Source: an uncultured Porphyromonadaceae bacterium
Lineage (GTDB): Bacteria > Bacteroidota > Bacteroidia > Bacteroidales > Muribaculaceae
NCBI GenBank assembly: GCA_900550645.1
Contig: URTA01000028.1
Location: 1-32,238 of the forward strand
Reading direction: 5' to 3'
DNA length: 32,238 nucleotides
A program made the translations under genes and the position numbers. The notes beneath the pieces were generated by a model. It was not told where the DNA came from and did no database searches. It was given only the letters and a program-made list of their open reading frames with translations. Shown piece after piece: positions 6,038 through 14,646 of the stretch (its first letter is position 1; the number at the start of each line of letters is the position of its first letter).

Positions 6038-8401
6038 TCAGAAAGGATAGCCTATCGAGAAATGGAAACTGTTGTCGCGTCCCCATTTCGGGTGTATAAG
6101 CGGCCACGGCTCAGCACCGGAGGCGGGATTGTGCGCCTTCATGCCGAGGTCGAAGCGTATGAGGAAATAGTCGAAGTCCATGCGTATGCCGATGCCGTAA
6201 GCTGCCGCAAGCTGCTTGTAGAAGCTGCCGAAGCGGAACACGCCGTCGGGCTGCGCCTCGTAGTTGCGTATAGTCCATATATTGCCGGCATCGATGAACA
6301 GACCCATCTCAAGCACCCAGAACAGCTTGGCGCGGTACTCGGCATTGAGGTCGAGGCGTATGTCGCCGCACTGGTTGATGAAATCGGAGACGGAATTTGA
6401 GCCAGGGTACGACCCCGGGCCGAGAGTGCGCACGTCCCAGCCACGCACGCCGTTTGCGCCGCCGCCGTAAAACCGCTTCTCAAAGGGGAGTATGCTCGAA
6501 TTGCCGTAGGGAATGCCCACTCCCATGCCGACATGGAGGGCAAGCGAGTTGCGCACGTCAAACTGGTGCAGGAAACTGTAATCCCCCTCAAGACGCAAAT
6601 ATTGCGAATAATGTATGCCGAACACCTTATACGGGTCGCTGTGGAAATCGCGGTGCGAGAAGATACTGCTGATACCGAACATCAGGTTACCGGCTATCTC
6701 GGCATTGGCGCGAAACGTGTTGATGTTTCGCTGCAGCCCGCGGTCCCAAGGGCGCGGCGTGCGCTTGTCGGTATAGTAAAACGAATACCCCATGCGCATG
6801 ATGAAGTGATTCTCATAGCTGTAGCGCAACAGCGGATTGTCCGGGGCTATCTGGTCGAGGAAATCGCTGGTGGATTCGGGCAGGAAGACATAGTTGATGT
6901 CTATAGGCGTGAATATGTGCCGCTTGCGCGAATTGCGCTCCGCCCAACGGTACGACCACCCGGCGGTGGCGATAATGCGCGTGTATTCGGGACGCTCCTG
7001 GTAATTGAACGAAAGGCTGAACTGCGTCGAGGCCTTTATCTTGCGCTTGAACGCATCGTCAAGCAGCGGAAACTTGAATTTCGGGAAGTTGATGTCCGTC
7101 TCAAACGAATACTCCATGTAGCGGTTGTGCAACAGGCCGTTCAGGTCGCCGCTTATCGACTCGTATGCGCCGCGCACCTTCGCCGTCAGCGTCTCCGAGC
7201 CCTTGCCTACGTTGCGGTGGGTATAGGTCACGCTCGCCGCCACACCGAGGTCGCCTTCCGAGTTAGTCCCCTCGAGTTCAAACGCCACAGACTGGCTCTT
7301 GTCGCGTGTCAGCAGTATGTATGCATCAACTGCACCAGCCTCATCTTCAGCAGGGACAAACCGTATATTCGTGAATTTCAATATATTCAACCGCGAGAAA
7401 GCCTCGTATGTCTGGTCCACGTCAGCCTGGCGGTAAGGCATGCCGACACGGAAATGGCAGTTGTCATAGATGACCGAGGGGCGCAGGTAATGATTCTTGC
7501 CGTACAGTATCACCATGTCCTTGTAGTCTACCGTGTCAACGGCTGCAATCTGGTCGAGGCGGTCAGCATCCATGGCCTTGTAATCGGTGATGACACGGAT
7601 TGAACGGATAGTGTACGGTATATGCGTGTCTATCTGCGGCGCAGAGGCGTGCTGCGCGTCATACGGAGGCTCTATCGTCACCGTCAAATCAACGAGCTTT
7701 GAGCCGGCTGTAGTGTCTGCATTGAGGCGTATAAACTCCTTGGTAAAAGCGTAATACCCCTTGTTCTTCAGGTGTCCGGCTATCACATCGCGCTGAGTGT
7801 CAAGCAAGCTGCGATCCAGAAAATCACCGCGACGTATGGCGAAATGCGCAGAATCCTCCATGACGGCATCGCGCAATTCGTCATTAGGGAACACATAACT
7901 GATAGAATCGATGATATGCGGCTGACCCGGAACAAGGATGTAGTCAACCTCTGCCTTGCGCTTGCGCTCATTCTGACGCACCTCCACATCCACCTGTGCA
8001 TCGAGAAAACCTTTGTTGACAAGAGCCTTCTGCAGCTGCTGCCGGCTCGCCAACGCCAATTCCGGGTCGTAAATCACTGGAGCTTCGCCGATGCGGCGTA
8101 TCCACCGGTTCCACCACTTGGTGGTGTCGCGGCCTGACAGGTTGTACACCCCAAGCTGCAACTTCATGCTCCACAATATCTTGTGGTTCGGAAGCTGGCG
8201 GACATAGTTAATCATATCCTCTGAAGAGAAAGTGCCGGTAGAGTCACGCGACACGTCCACCTTGACCTTGTCAAGCAGATACTGCCCCTGCGGCACATGG
8301 CGCGAGCTGCTGCACGCCGACACAAGCCACGCAAGCGACAGCGTGACAGCCAACGAAATACGAGAAAACGCACGGCAGCGTCGTGAACCATCAGACCTCA
8401 T
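6038..8401 (-). CDS. tamL: TamL-like outer membrane assembly lipoprotein (BamA/TamA family)
   Basis: A 787-residue Omp85-superfamily protein. It begins with a lipoprotein signal ending LVSA-Cys30, then the SSSRHVPQGQYLLDKVKV stretch typical of Bacteroidota TamL, POTRA-type repeats (about 45-400) and a C-terminal 16-strand barrel domain. Barrel marks are the FYGGGANGVRGW motif (the VRGW/F loop of Omp85 proteins) and a final strand ending in F-S-I-G-Y-P-F, with terminal Phe as the assembly signal. TamL with TamB is thought to help insert or supply lipids to the outer membrane. ATG at 8401 is chosen because it directly precedes the lipoprotein signal; the open frame extends 23 codons upstream without signal-like sequence. 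A plausible -7 element (TAACTTTA) is at 8429-8436. Confidence 0.93.
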   Translation of the reverse strand: MRSDGSRRCRAFSRISLAVTLSLAWLVSACSSSRHVPQGQYLLDKVKVDVSRDSTGTFSSEDMINYVRQLPNHKILWSMKLQLGVYNLSGRDTTKWWNRWIRRIGEAPVIYDPELALASRQQLQKALVNKGFLDAQVDVEVRQNERKRKAEVDYILVPGQPHIIDSISYVFPNDELRDAVMEDSAHFAIRRGDFLDRSLLDTQRDVIAGHLKNKGYYAFTKEFIRLNADTTAGSKLVDLTVTIEPPYDAQHASAPQIDTHIPYTIRSIRVITDYKAMDADRLDQIAAVDTVDYKDMVILYGKNHYLRPSVIYDNCHFRVGMPYRQADVDQTYEAFSRLNILKFTNIRFVPAEDEAGAVDAYILLTRDKSQSVAFELEGTNSEGDLGVAASVTYTHRNVGKGSETLTAKVRGAYESISGDLNGLLHNRYMEYSFETDINFPKFKFPLLDDAFKRKIKASTQFSLSFNYQERPEYTRIIATAGWSYRWAERNSRKRHIFTPIDINYVFLPESTSDFLDQIAPDNPLLRYSYENHFIMRMGYSFYYTDKRTPRPWDRGLQRNINTFRANAEIAGNLMFGISSIFSHRDFHSDPYKVFGIHYSQYLRLEGDYSFLHQFDVRNSLALHVGMGVGIPYGNSSILPFEKRFYGGGANGVRGWDVRTLGPGSYPGSNSVSDFINQCGDIRLDLNAEYRAKLFWVLEMGLFIDAGNIWTIRNYEAQPDGVFRFGSFYKQLAAAYGIGIRMDFDYFLIRFDLGMKAHNPASGAEPWPLIHPKWGRDNSFHFSIGYPF

Positions 8402-8428
8402 AACGGTGGACAGTGTGGAAAAACGGCG

Positions 8429-8436
8429 TAAAGTTA
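8429..8436 (-). promoter_or_regulatory. Possible -7 element for tamL
   Basis: On the minus strand the sequence reads TAACTTTA, one mismatch from TAnnTTTG, 27 bases before the chosen tamL start. No good TTG is found 20 bases upstream, so support is partial. Confidence 0.4.
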
Positions 8437-8505
8437 CAAAAAAATCCCGACACCTACATTCGCCCGACATAACACGCCTCGCATACTATGCCCGCAAAAC
8501 GAGAA

Positions 8506-8535
8506 CAGCCGCGAAACCAGGACGGCTCGCGGCTG
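8506..8535 (-). terminator. Rho-independent terminator of the LRR gene
   Basis: A perfect 9-bp stem pairs 8506-8514 with 8527-8535 around a 12-base loop. Reading on the minus strand it is followed by TTCTCGTTTT. It lies 33 bases beyond the stop of the T9SS leucine-rich-repeat gene and would end that transcript. Confidence 0.75.
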
Positions 8536-8567
8536 CATATTACAAATTGAATTACAAATTATGTTTG

Positions 8568-10415
8568 TCAGAGGATGACCTTGCGGGTCGAAGAGCCGGC
8601 GCGGACGATGTAGATGCCGCGCGGCAGGGCTACTGTGCAGCTGCCGGTGCCGCTGAACGCCTCGCGGCCGTCAGCGCTCCATACTGTCACCGCCGTGCCG
8701 TCAGCGCACTCTACGCGCATCTCGCCGCCCGAGCAGCTGACGCTGACCTCCTCGCCGCCGTCAGCAACCTCCTCAACCTTGGAATACTCGTGGTAGACGA
8801 TGTTGTTGAACTTGTTCCACGGAGCCGTCGCCGCATACTTCTCCGGCGTCTGCACATACAGCGTAGTGAACGCATATATTGCGCTGTTGAACAGCTCGCC
8901 CGTACAAACAGGCGGCAAGTCCGGCTCGCAATATATTCCGTCAGTCACATCTGAAAAATTGAAAGCGGCATCTCCGATGCGCCGCACCTTCGGCCCTATT
9001 TTCAGCTTGGCAATTGAATTACCGGAATTGTTGTCAAGGTCAAATGTATGGTCTTCAACCACTTCTATATCATCAGATAACTCAACGACTGCACTCTCTG
9101 GAAACCTTGCTTCCTCAAATGCCCCTGCTCCAATTTTAGAAGCGTTCTTTACAACATCGAATATCGAATTATTTAGGAACCATGACCCAACAAATGCATT
9201 CTCTGCGATGGACTTTATGTTCTCACAGCCGTCAATGCTCTTGATCTTGCATTTCTGGAAAGCAGCCGGAATTTCTGTCATCTCATCAGACAGAGTAATT
9301 TCCATAGCCCACTGATCGTCATAGCTATTATTGCCTGAAAACGCATATTGTCCTATCTCTTTTGCCGGGCCTGACAAGTCTAGTTTGTAAAGGTCGGTAT
9401 TGCAGAATGCATACTCGCCTATTGACTTCACGTTTGCCAAATCTGCAGAGCCGAGAGACCTTCGGTTCTCGAAAGTATGGGGAGGGATGGTTTCGAATCC
9501 GTCTGGAGCTACGAATTTGTAAATCCCGTACGGTACATAAAGCAGATTCTTATAGCCCTTGTCATACAATATGCCCTCGTATGTAGAGTACACCGGGTTG
9601 TCGTCGGCAACAACTATACGGCGAAGCGATCTACATACATTGAAGATGTACGTTTCAATGCTTGTTGTGCCTGACGAGAATGACACTTCCTCCAAATTGG
9701 GAACCATGCCCATGGTAGCCAATCTCTTCAACGACGTGCCAAAAGACAACCGCCTCAGCTTCTCTGCCCCGTCAAACGCTCTTGCCCCGATTGAGGAAAC
9801 TGAGTTCGGAATCACCAGTTCCTTTACCGAGGAGTTTGCAAATGCATAATCCCCAATAGTAGTCACGCCTTCGGGGATTGTTATTGATTCGAAACTGGTG
9901 CGATAAGCGCACTCCGCTCCCAATACTTTGACATTTTCGGGGAAAGCCGTCACATCAGCTTTACGGTAAGTCGGAATAAAAATCAGCGTTTCACCAGCGC
10001 CGTCATACAGCAAACCGTCAAAACTGCTGAATTCCGTAGACTTCTTGGAAACCTCGATGTGTTCCAAACTCCGACCCCACGACCGAAGAAACGAGAGGTT
10101 TTCGGCATTGTTCAGAATACTTTCCGGCAAGAAGATTTTGCTCGTGCCTCCAAGCGGGTCATAATCCTCATGCCACACGTCGAATTCCAGACTGTAGAAA
10201 CCGATTACGTTAAAGTCCCTGCCTCCAAATGTTACCGTAGCGGGAAGGATCAAATTCGTCGGCCCAGGCAACCATCTGTCTCCTGAATAGTATGCTTCCT
10301 GAGTCTTGCCTATCAGCCGGTAATATAGTCCATCAACTTCAACAGGATCTACTCGTGCGAATGTCGGCAATATTGCCAGCACAGCCACAAGCATTGCTAC
10401 AATTTTTTGTCTCAT
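8568..10415 (-). CDS. Secreted BspA-type leucine-rich-repeat protein with T9SS sorting domain
   Basis: A 615-residue exported protein. Residues 1-20 form a signal peptide (MRQK, hydrophobic core, cleavage near TFA). The body (about 60-500) consists of TpLRR/BspA-like repeats of the form I-P-x-x-V-x-x-I-G-x-x-A-F, for example around 170-240 and 330-360. The last 70 residues form a type A T9SS C-terminal sorting domain, ending in a GIYIVRAGSSTRKVIL-like strand that gives passage through the outer membrane and surface anchoring. Such proteins in gut Bacteroidales are often adhesins, but the ligand is unknown. The stretch is AT-richer than tamL and nadK on either side. It follows the beta-helix gene after 65 bases with no clear terminator between them, so they may be one transcript. 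Confidence 0.88.
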   Translation of the reverse strand: MRQKIVAMLVAVLAILPTFARVDPVEVDGLYYRLIGKTQEAYYSGDRWLPGPTNLILPATVTFGGRDFNVIGFYSLEFDVWHEDYDPLGGTSKIFLPESILNNAENLSFLRSWGRSLEHIEVSKKSTEFSSFDGLLYDGAGETLIFIPTYRKADVTAFPENVKVLGAECAYRTSFESITIPEGVTTIGDYAFANSSVKELVIPNSVSSIGARAFDGAEKLRRLSFGTSLKRLATMGMVPNLEEVSFSSGTTSIETYIFNVCRSLRRIVVADDNPVYSTYEGILYDKGYKNLLYVPYGIYKFVAPDGFETIPPHTFENRRSLGSADLANVKSIGEYAFCNTDLYKLDLSGPAKEIGQYAFSGNNSYDDQWAMEITLSDEMTEIPAAFQKCKIKSIDGCENIKSIAENAFVGSWFLNNSIFDVVKNASKIGAGAFEEARFPESAVVELSDDIEVVEDHTFDLDNNSGNSIAKLKIGPKVRRIGDAAFNFSDVTDGIYCEPDLPPVCTGELFNSAIYAFTTLYVQTPEKYAATAPWNKFNNIVYHEYSKVEEVADGGEEVSVSCSGGEMRVECADGTAVTVWSADGREAFSGTGSCTVALPRGIYIVRAGSSTRKVIL

Positions 10416-10439
10416 ATTCGTATGGTTTTAGGGAGAGGT

Positions 10440-10466
10440 GAGTGAACAAGACATGCCCCTTCACTC
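10440..10466. repeat. Small inverted repeat between the beta-helix and LRR genes
   Basis: GAGTGAA at 10440-10446 is matched in inverse by TTCACTC at 10460-10466, with a 13-base loop. No T-run follows on either strand, so it is not a standard terminator. It may attenuate, process or stabilise the mRNA between two same-strand genes, or be chance. Confidence 0.35.
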
Positions 10467-10480
10467 AATTCTCGATTGGG

Positions 10481-12814
10481 TTATTTCTTCATGCGTACAA
10501 CGGTGTCAACCCATTCTTGGCTGGAACTGTTGTCCGATGGCTTGATGACTATGGTGTCTCCTGATTTCCATACGCCAGCAACAGGCGTAGCTGAAGCACT
10601 ACAGGAAACATTGTCATCAATGAACTGTACAGACTTAAGCCCTAAGTTCGGAGCAGTAATGAAACCAGTGTCCAGTGGTATAAACTTCCACAGATGCCCT
10701 TCCACTGAAACTGAGTTGTCATGCAGGAATCGTGCGCCGCAAACAGGCACCGACACTTCGGCTTGAGCCGTAATGTTGCCGTCAACAACAGTATCACGAA
10801 CTATTCTAAGCTTACAGGCTGTCTCTTCACCCTTCCAGTTCAGCGTAAGCAAAATGCCGCAAGATTTTCCATTGCTGGTGTAATTCAGTATGCTGCCAGC
10901 AGGATACGGAGAGACCTCGATACCTTTATTGCCAGCAATTTTCCGAGCTTCATCTACTATGACTTGCATACTGAATCTGTATGTAGCATTGGCATCACTT
11001 TGGAAATTGCTCTTTGTCAATCTGGGAATGTTGGAATTGTTCATCGCCGTCATGGTCAAAGCAGGGATTGACGAAACCATGTTCGATTGCTTCAGCTTCA
11101 GGTTGCGGCGGATGGATGCGCGGTCGGAGAGGAAGTAGCTGTGGTCGTTGAACGCCTTGTACGGCTGGATTTCTCCGACGACTCCCTTGCTGTCTGTGTC
11201 CTGCGTGGCGAGAATTATCCCGGTCGGGTGCATCGACAAAAGGTCTTTGTTGGCACTCACACGGTAGTTGCGTGCCAGGTCGATGCTGTACGGAGCAATA
11301 CTCTGCCGGGTCTTGAGAAGGATGTCGTACTCGCTCATCTTGCCAACAGGGATTCTGTTCGCATAATTGTAGCAAATGAACTTGTTGTCCGAGAAGTTCA
11401 AGTCGCTGTAAGTGGCATTCCCTTCACCGCCTTCATCCATTGCGTGGATGACGAAGTTCGGCACAATCCCCTTCTCAATGAAGTTGTCGTGTATCGAAAT
11501 CTGCGACCAGCGGATGTTCATCTGCATGCCGAGTTCGCAGTGGTTGTCCGCAAATTCCAGCGCTGTGCAGTGCTCGATGTCTATGTCACTGTGGATGATG
11601 CTGTTGCGTATCGAGCCGCCAAGGCATGTGCGCAAGGCAATCCCTTTGTACAGTTGGTACTCCTTGCGCGGCTTAAGGACAACCTGCTCCCCCGGCTCTT
11701 TGTAAACGCCTCTGTCAAGGTGGCAGCCGTCAATGATCATCGCGTCGCCGCAGCCGCGCGAATCAATCAGGTACGGCAGCGAATCCGACAGCTTGGGGAT
11801 TATCTCATTCAACACATTTTCCCTGAAAAACGACTGCATGTTGCAACGGTAGATAGTCTTGGAATCATTGTAATCCTGCGTCCATTTTATCGCACGGCAG
11901 AAGTTCTCCCAGAAAACATGGCGGAACGTGAAGCCTCCTGCCACCAGACAACATACCTTCTGCGATATGTCCGCACAGTCCTTGGCTTCTGATGTTTTTG
12001 TCCTATAGTTCGGGTTGTAGAAGTAAATCTGCTCTATCGAACCGAAAGGATGCGCGTAGTTCACGTCAGCTGCAGGCTTCTCCTCGCCGACTGGTGTGGG
12101 GGTGAAGCCTCCTCCAGCAGCGACTTTCGTAAGGATTGACACCTCCAGCTGCTTGATGTTTACAGCTACAATCGCCGCGCCGCCTGCGCCGTTCAGCTCG
12201 TTGGCTACGAAACAGTCCTTGCCGTTCTCAAAAAAAGGCGTGATGAACGTGGCCCGGCCCCAACCGTCAACCATTTCCGGATCAAGTATGTTGTCTTCAT
12301 CGATTTTTGTGCGGGTGGCGCTGTCGCCGATCAGGTTGATGCCGTGGCGCAAGCGGATAGTGTGCGACACAAGGTATACGCCGGCTGGCAGGAACACTTC
12401 GCCTGACATCTTCATCTCAACCGCCTTGTTAATAGCAACGGAGCAGTCGTGTGGATTTGCAGTATCGTAACTCTGCGTGCCGGCAACTGCGTCAAACCAC
12501 TGCGGGTAGGCACGGTCTATGTGCCAGTAGCCCTTGGCGAAAACTGTGTCCCCGAAAATCTGCGTAATGGGTGCTTCAACCGACGTGAAGTTGCCGACAA
12601 GCTTAAGCGGCTGTTCTATCTGCTTGTTGTTAAGTGTAACCAATGCTCCGGCTATCATTCCTCCGTCGAACACCAGCGACACTCCGCTGGCTATCGAGAC
12701 TGTTTCCACTCCGGCTGCTGCCCTAACTGTGCTTTGAATAATGAACGTCGTGTTCTCCGACGTTTCCAGCTGACTTAAACTCGTCAGCACTCGTCTAATT
12801 TTAGAAATGCTCAT
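10481..12814 (-). CDS. Large right-handed beta-helix protein (pectate lyase-like / tail-spike-like), no signal peptide
   Basis: A 777-residue protein. Around residues 115-160 it has the pectate-lyase-3/GH28-related opening typical of tail spikes and parallel beta-helices: D-x-S-V-A-I-N-K-A-V-E, then FLPAGVYLVSHTIRLRHG and NLIGDSA. The middle (about 200-520) has irregular N- and D-rich strands fitting helix coils (IIDGCHLD, IRNSIIHSDIDIEH, LEFADNHCEL). The C-terminal 200 residues look like a separate beta-rich domain. No signal peptide, lipobox or sorting domain is visible, so export by T9SS or Sec is not supported. Catalytic residues cannot be assigned. Base composition is lower in GC than the flanks. 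A consensus promoter lies about 125 bases upstream. It might be a relic phage spike, a contractile-injection tail fibre or a cytoplasmic protein. Confidence 0.75.
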   Translation of the reverse strand: MSISKIRRVLTSLSQLETSENTTFIIQSTVRAAAGVETVSIASGVSLVFDGGMIAGALVTLNNKQIEQPLKLVGNFTSVEAPITQIFGDTVFAKGYWHIDRAYPQWFDAVAGTQSYDTANPHDCSVAINKAVEMKMSGEVFLPAGVYLVSHTIRLRHGINLIGDSATRTKIDEDNILDPEMVDGWGRATFITPFFENGKDCFVANELNGAGGAAIVAVNIKQLEVSILTKVAAGGGFTPTPVGEEKPAADVNYAHPFGSIEQIYFYNPNYRTKTSEAKDCADISQKVCCLVAGGFTFRHVFWENFCRAIKWTQDYNDSKTIYRCNMQSFFRENVLNEIIPKLSDSLPYLIDSRGCGDAMIIDGCHLDRGVYKEPGEQVVLKPRKEYQLYKGIALRTCLGGSIRNSIIHSDIDIEHCTALEFADNHCELGMQMNIRWSQISIHDNFIEKGIVPNFVIHAMDEGGEGNATYSDLNFSDNKFICYNYANRIPVGKMSEYDILLKTRQSIAPYSIDLARNYRVSANKDLLSMHPTGIILATQDTDSKGVVGEIQPYKAFNDHSYFLSDRASIRRNLKLKQSNMVSSIPALTMTAMNNSNIPRLTKSNFQSDANATYRFSMQVIVDEARKIAGNKGIEVSPYPAGSILNYTSNGKSCGILLTLNWKGEETACKLRIVRDTVVDGNITAQAEVSVPVCGARFLHDNSVSVEGHLWKFIPLDTGFITAPNLGLKSVQFIDDNVSCSASATPVAGVWKSGDTIVIKPSDNSSSQEWVDTVVRMKK

Positions 12815-12939
12815 GATATAAACCTTTTAATTAAATTATCTGGAATTGTTCTGGCTTTCCGCTTATCTCGGCATCTATATCTAAGCCCGGGTGACACCAT
12901 AAATAGTGCGGTTAGCAAGAATCAGTTCTGTTTACGCCG

Positions 12940-12970
12940 CAAATATACTGTTTTCTTCATCACATTCCAA
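12940..12970 (-). promoter_or_regulatory. Bacteroidota-type promoter for the beta-helix gene
   Basis: On the minus strand TTG (12970-12968), exactly 20 bases, then TATATTTG (12947-12940). Transcription would begin near 12933, giving a leader of roughly 120 bases before the ATG at 12814. The leader is AT-rich; no riboswitch-like fold was recognised. Confidence 0.75.
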
Positions 12971-13051
12971 ACATTTCCGCCAAAAAAATGCAACAAAGCC
13001 ACAACGCCCTAACCAGCAGCGCGTTATAAAAAAACAACAAGTGATGCAAAA

Positions 13052-13942
13052 TCAGTTGGTGCGGTATGCCCAGCCGAGTTTGCGGCGGAGGGTCTCGGCG
13101 AAGTTGCTGCCTTGGCGCACCAGCACGTTCAGGCGGAAGGGGGCGCGGCTTATCTCGACGGTGCTGTCGGCAGGGAGGGTGAAGGAGCGGCCGTCGATGC
13201 TGACACGGTAGCGGCCTACGCGAGTGCGTGTGCAGGCTGTCAGCCGGGAATTGCCGCTCACCACGAGGGGGCGTAATGTAAGCGAGTGGGGAGCAACAGG
13301 GGTTATCAGCAGCGCGTCAAGCCCAGGCTGCATCAGAGGTCCGCCGGCAGACATGTTGTAACCCGTAGAGCCGGTTGCTGTCGAGAATATGAGCCCATCG
13401 CCGCTGTATTCGGCGAGGAAGTCGCCGTCTATCCATGTGCTTACGCTTATCATCGAGGAAGTGTCGTCTTTCAGCACAGCCACTTCGTTGAGGGCGTTAA
13501 GGGTCGTGGGGGCATCAAGCAGCGCGTCGTCTACGCAGACGGTCAGCATCGACCGCTGCTCGACGCGGAGGGTGCGGTCGCGCAATGCGGTTGCCACCTC
13601 GTCCATGTCATCGACGGCGAAATGCGCCAAGTAGCCGAGGTGTCCGGTGTTTATGCCGATTATGGGTATTCCGGTATCGCCTACCCATGCGGCAGTATGC
13701 AGGAAAGTTCCGTCACCGCCAACGCTCACCACAGCCTCGGCAGAGGGTATCAGTGAGGTTGCTTTGCGAGTGCCAGCTGGGAAATCGATGCCGGTCTCGT
13801 GCAGGTAGTCGTAGAAGTCGGCGTGGATGTCAAGTGTAAAGCCAGAGTCGGACAGGAGCCGCAACATGCGCGACAGCAGCCGCAGGTGTCCTTGCTGATA
13901 CCTGTTTCCGCAGATAGCTATGCGTCGCGTCGTGTCTGGCAT
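13052..13942 (-). CDS. nadK: NAD kinase
   Basis: Phosphorylates NAD to NADP in the cytoplasm, supplying reducing cofactor for biosynthesis. The 296-residue product has the family signatures: GGDGTFLH at 75-82 (ATP/NAD-binding), the N-E pair at 152-153, GDGLIFSTATGSTGY at 181-195 and SAGGP at 198-202. Length is normal for the bacterial enzyme. The start at 13942 lies 4 bases after the stop of the CBS/ACT-like gene, so these two are co-transcribed away from pdxJ; the order nadK-CBS protein-pdxJ is one I recall from other Bacteroidales. Confidence 0.97.
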   Translation of the reverse strand: MPDTTRRIAICGNRYQQGHLRLLSRMLRLLSDSGFTLDIHADFYDYLHETGIDFPAGTRKATSLIPSAEAVVSVGGDGTFLHTAAWVGDTGIPIIGINTGHLGYLAHFAVDDMDEVATALRDRTLRVEQRSMLTVCVDDALLDAPTTLNALNEVAVLKDDTSSMISVSTWIDGDFLAEYSGDGLIFSTATGSTGYNMSAGGPLMQPGLDALLITPVAPHSLTLRPLVVSGNSRLTACTRTRVGRYRVSIDGRSFTLPADSTVEISRAPFRLNVLVRQGSNFAETLRRKLGWAYRTN

Positions 13943-13946
13943 GGGA

Positions 13947-14456
13947 TTATACGTTCAGGTACGCTTGGAGGGCAGCCAGCCGTTCTTGCAGGGCAGTCGG
14001 TGCTTCGGGCGAGCCGTAAGCCTCGACCACACGAAATCCGTACCTCTCGAGGCTGCGTATGGCAGCTTCGGGGTCACGGCGGTTGATGCGCAAGGACACT
14101 TGCATCTCGCCGCCGGCATCTGCGGGCTGCGAGACATTGATATTCAGCGGCGTGGCATCCACATCCTCGACCGCATGGGCTATCATCGAGGCGGAATAGT
14201 CGCCCGGGGCGCACTCCAGAGTCACCGTCGAACACTCGCCCCGCATAGTTATGCCGGAGGCCAGGGCTGTCAGCAGCGAGGAGCTGTCTATTGTGCCGAG
14301 TTCCGCGCCCTCCTGCCGCACCGACAGCGTGTGAGTCGGGCTTTCGGCGATGGCGGGTATCACGTCATATACAGACGTGTCTCCGCTCACCTGCGGTGCT
14401 TGCACAGCAGCCGGCGAACCAGTGATGTCGTGTGATATGATGTCCTTTGCGGTCAT
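13947..14456 (-). CDS. Small CBS/ACT-like domain protein, possibly regulatory
   Basis: The 169-residue protein sits where Bacteroidales usually carry a CBS-domain protein of about 220 residues. The N-terminal part (about 20-75) retains a weak CBS-like pattern (VIPAIAESPTHTLSVRQEGAE, then a GTID strand). The C-terminal part (about 80-160) looks ACT-like: a SLRINRRDPEAAIRSLERYG segment followed by FRVVEAYG. CBS and ACT domains sense adenylates or small metabolites, so a role in regulating NAD or vitamin B6 metabolism is possible but only inferred from position. Compared with its expected relatives one CBS unit seems shortened or heavily diverged. Confidence 0.65.
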   Translation of the reverse strand: MTAKDIISHDITGSPAAVQAPQVSGDTSVYDVIPAIAESPTHTLSVRQEGAELGTIDSSSLLTALASGITMRGECSTVTLECAPGDYSASMIAHAVEDVDATPLNINVSQPADAGGEMQVSLRINRRDPEAAIRSLERYGFRVVEAYGSPEAPTALQERLAALQAYLNV

Positions 14457-14544
14457 TATTTATATGAGTTGTAGCGGCGGTATCGGATATTTTTCCTACT
14501 TTTGCATTCCCAAGGGGAGATGCGACACCGCTGGTTTCACGCCC

Positions 14545-14552
14545 CAAAGGTA
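14545..14552 (-). promoter_or_regulatory. Possible -7 element for the CBS/ACT-nadK transcript
   Basis: On the minus strand TACCTTTG matches TAnnTTTG. The bases 20 upstream are GTG rather than TTG, so only the -7 element is convincing. Transcription would start near 14538, about 80 bases before the start codon. Confidence 0.45.
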
Positions 14553-14628
14553 CAAAAATTGCGCCGAATAACCACACATCCGGGCGATTCTTGTTTGTTT
14601 AACTTTTATCAACCCTGATTTTCAACTG

Positions 14629-14636
14629 TATATTTG
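14629..14636 (+). promoter_or_regulatory. Possible -7 element for pdxJ with a very short leader
   Basis: TATATTTG matches TAnnTTTG and lies only 10 bases before the pdxJ ATG. The -33 position has TTA, not TTG. A second TAnnTTTG match (TACTTTTG, 14497-14504) lies upstream on the same strand and could give a longer transcript. Confidence 0.5.
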
Positions 14637-14646
14637 CAGAGAGACC

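Noticed and set aside
6533..7603. Plus-strand frame of 356 codons inside tamL
   Set aside because: Tandem Val/Arg-rich sequence without motifs; tamL on the other strand is unmistakable.
10481..12814. Prophage remnant
   Set aside because: The beta-helix protein is tail-spike-like, but no capsid, portal, tail, integrase or lysis gene is near, so a prophage is not supported.
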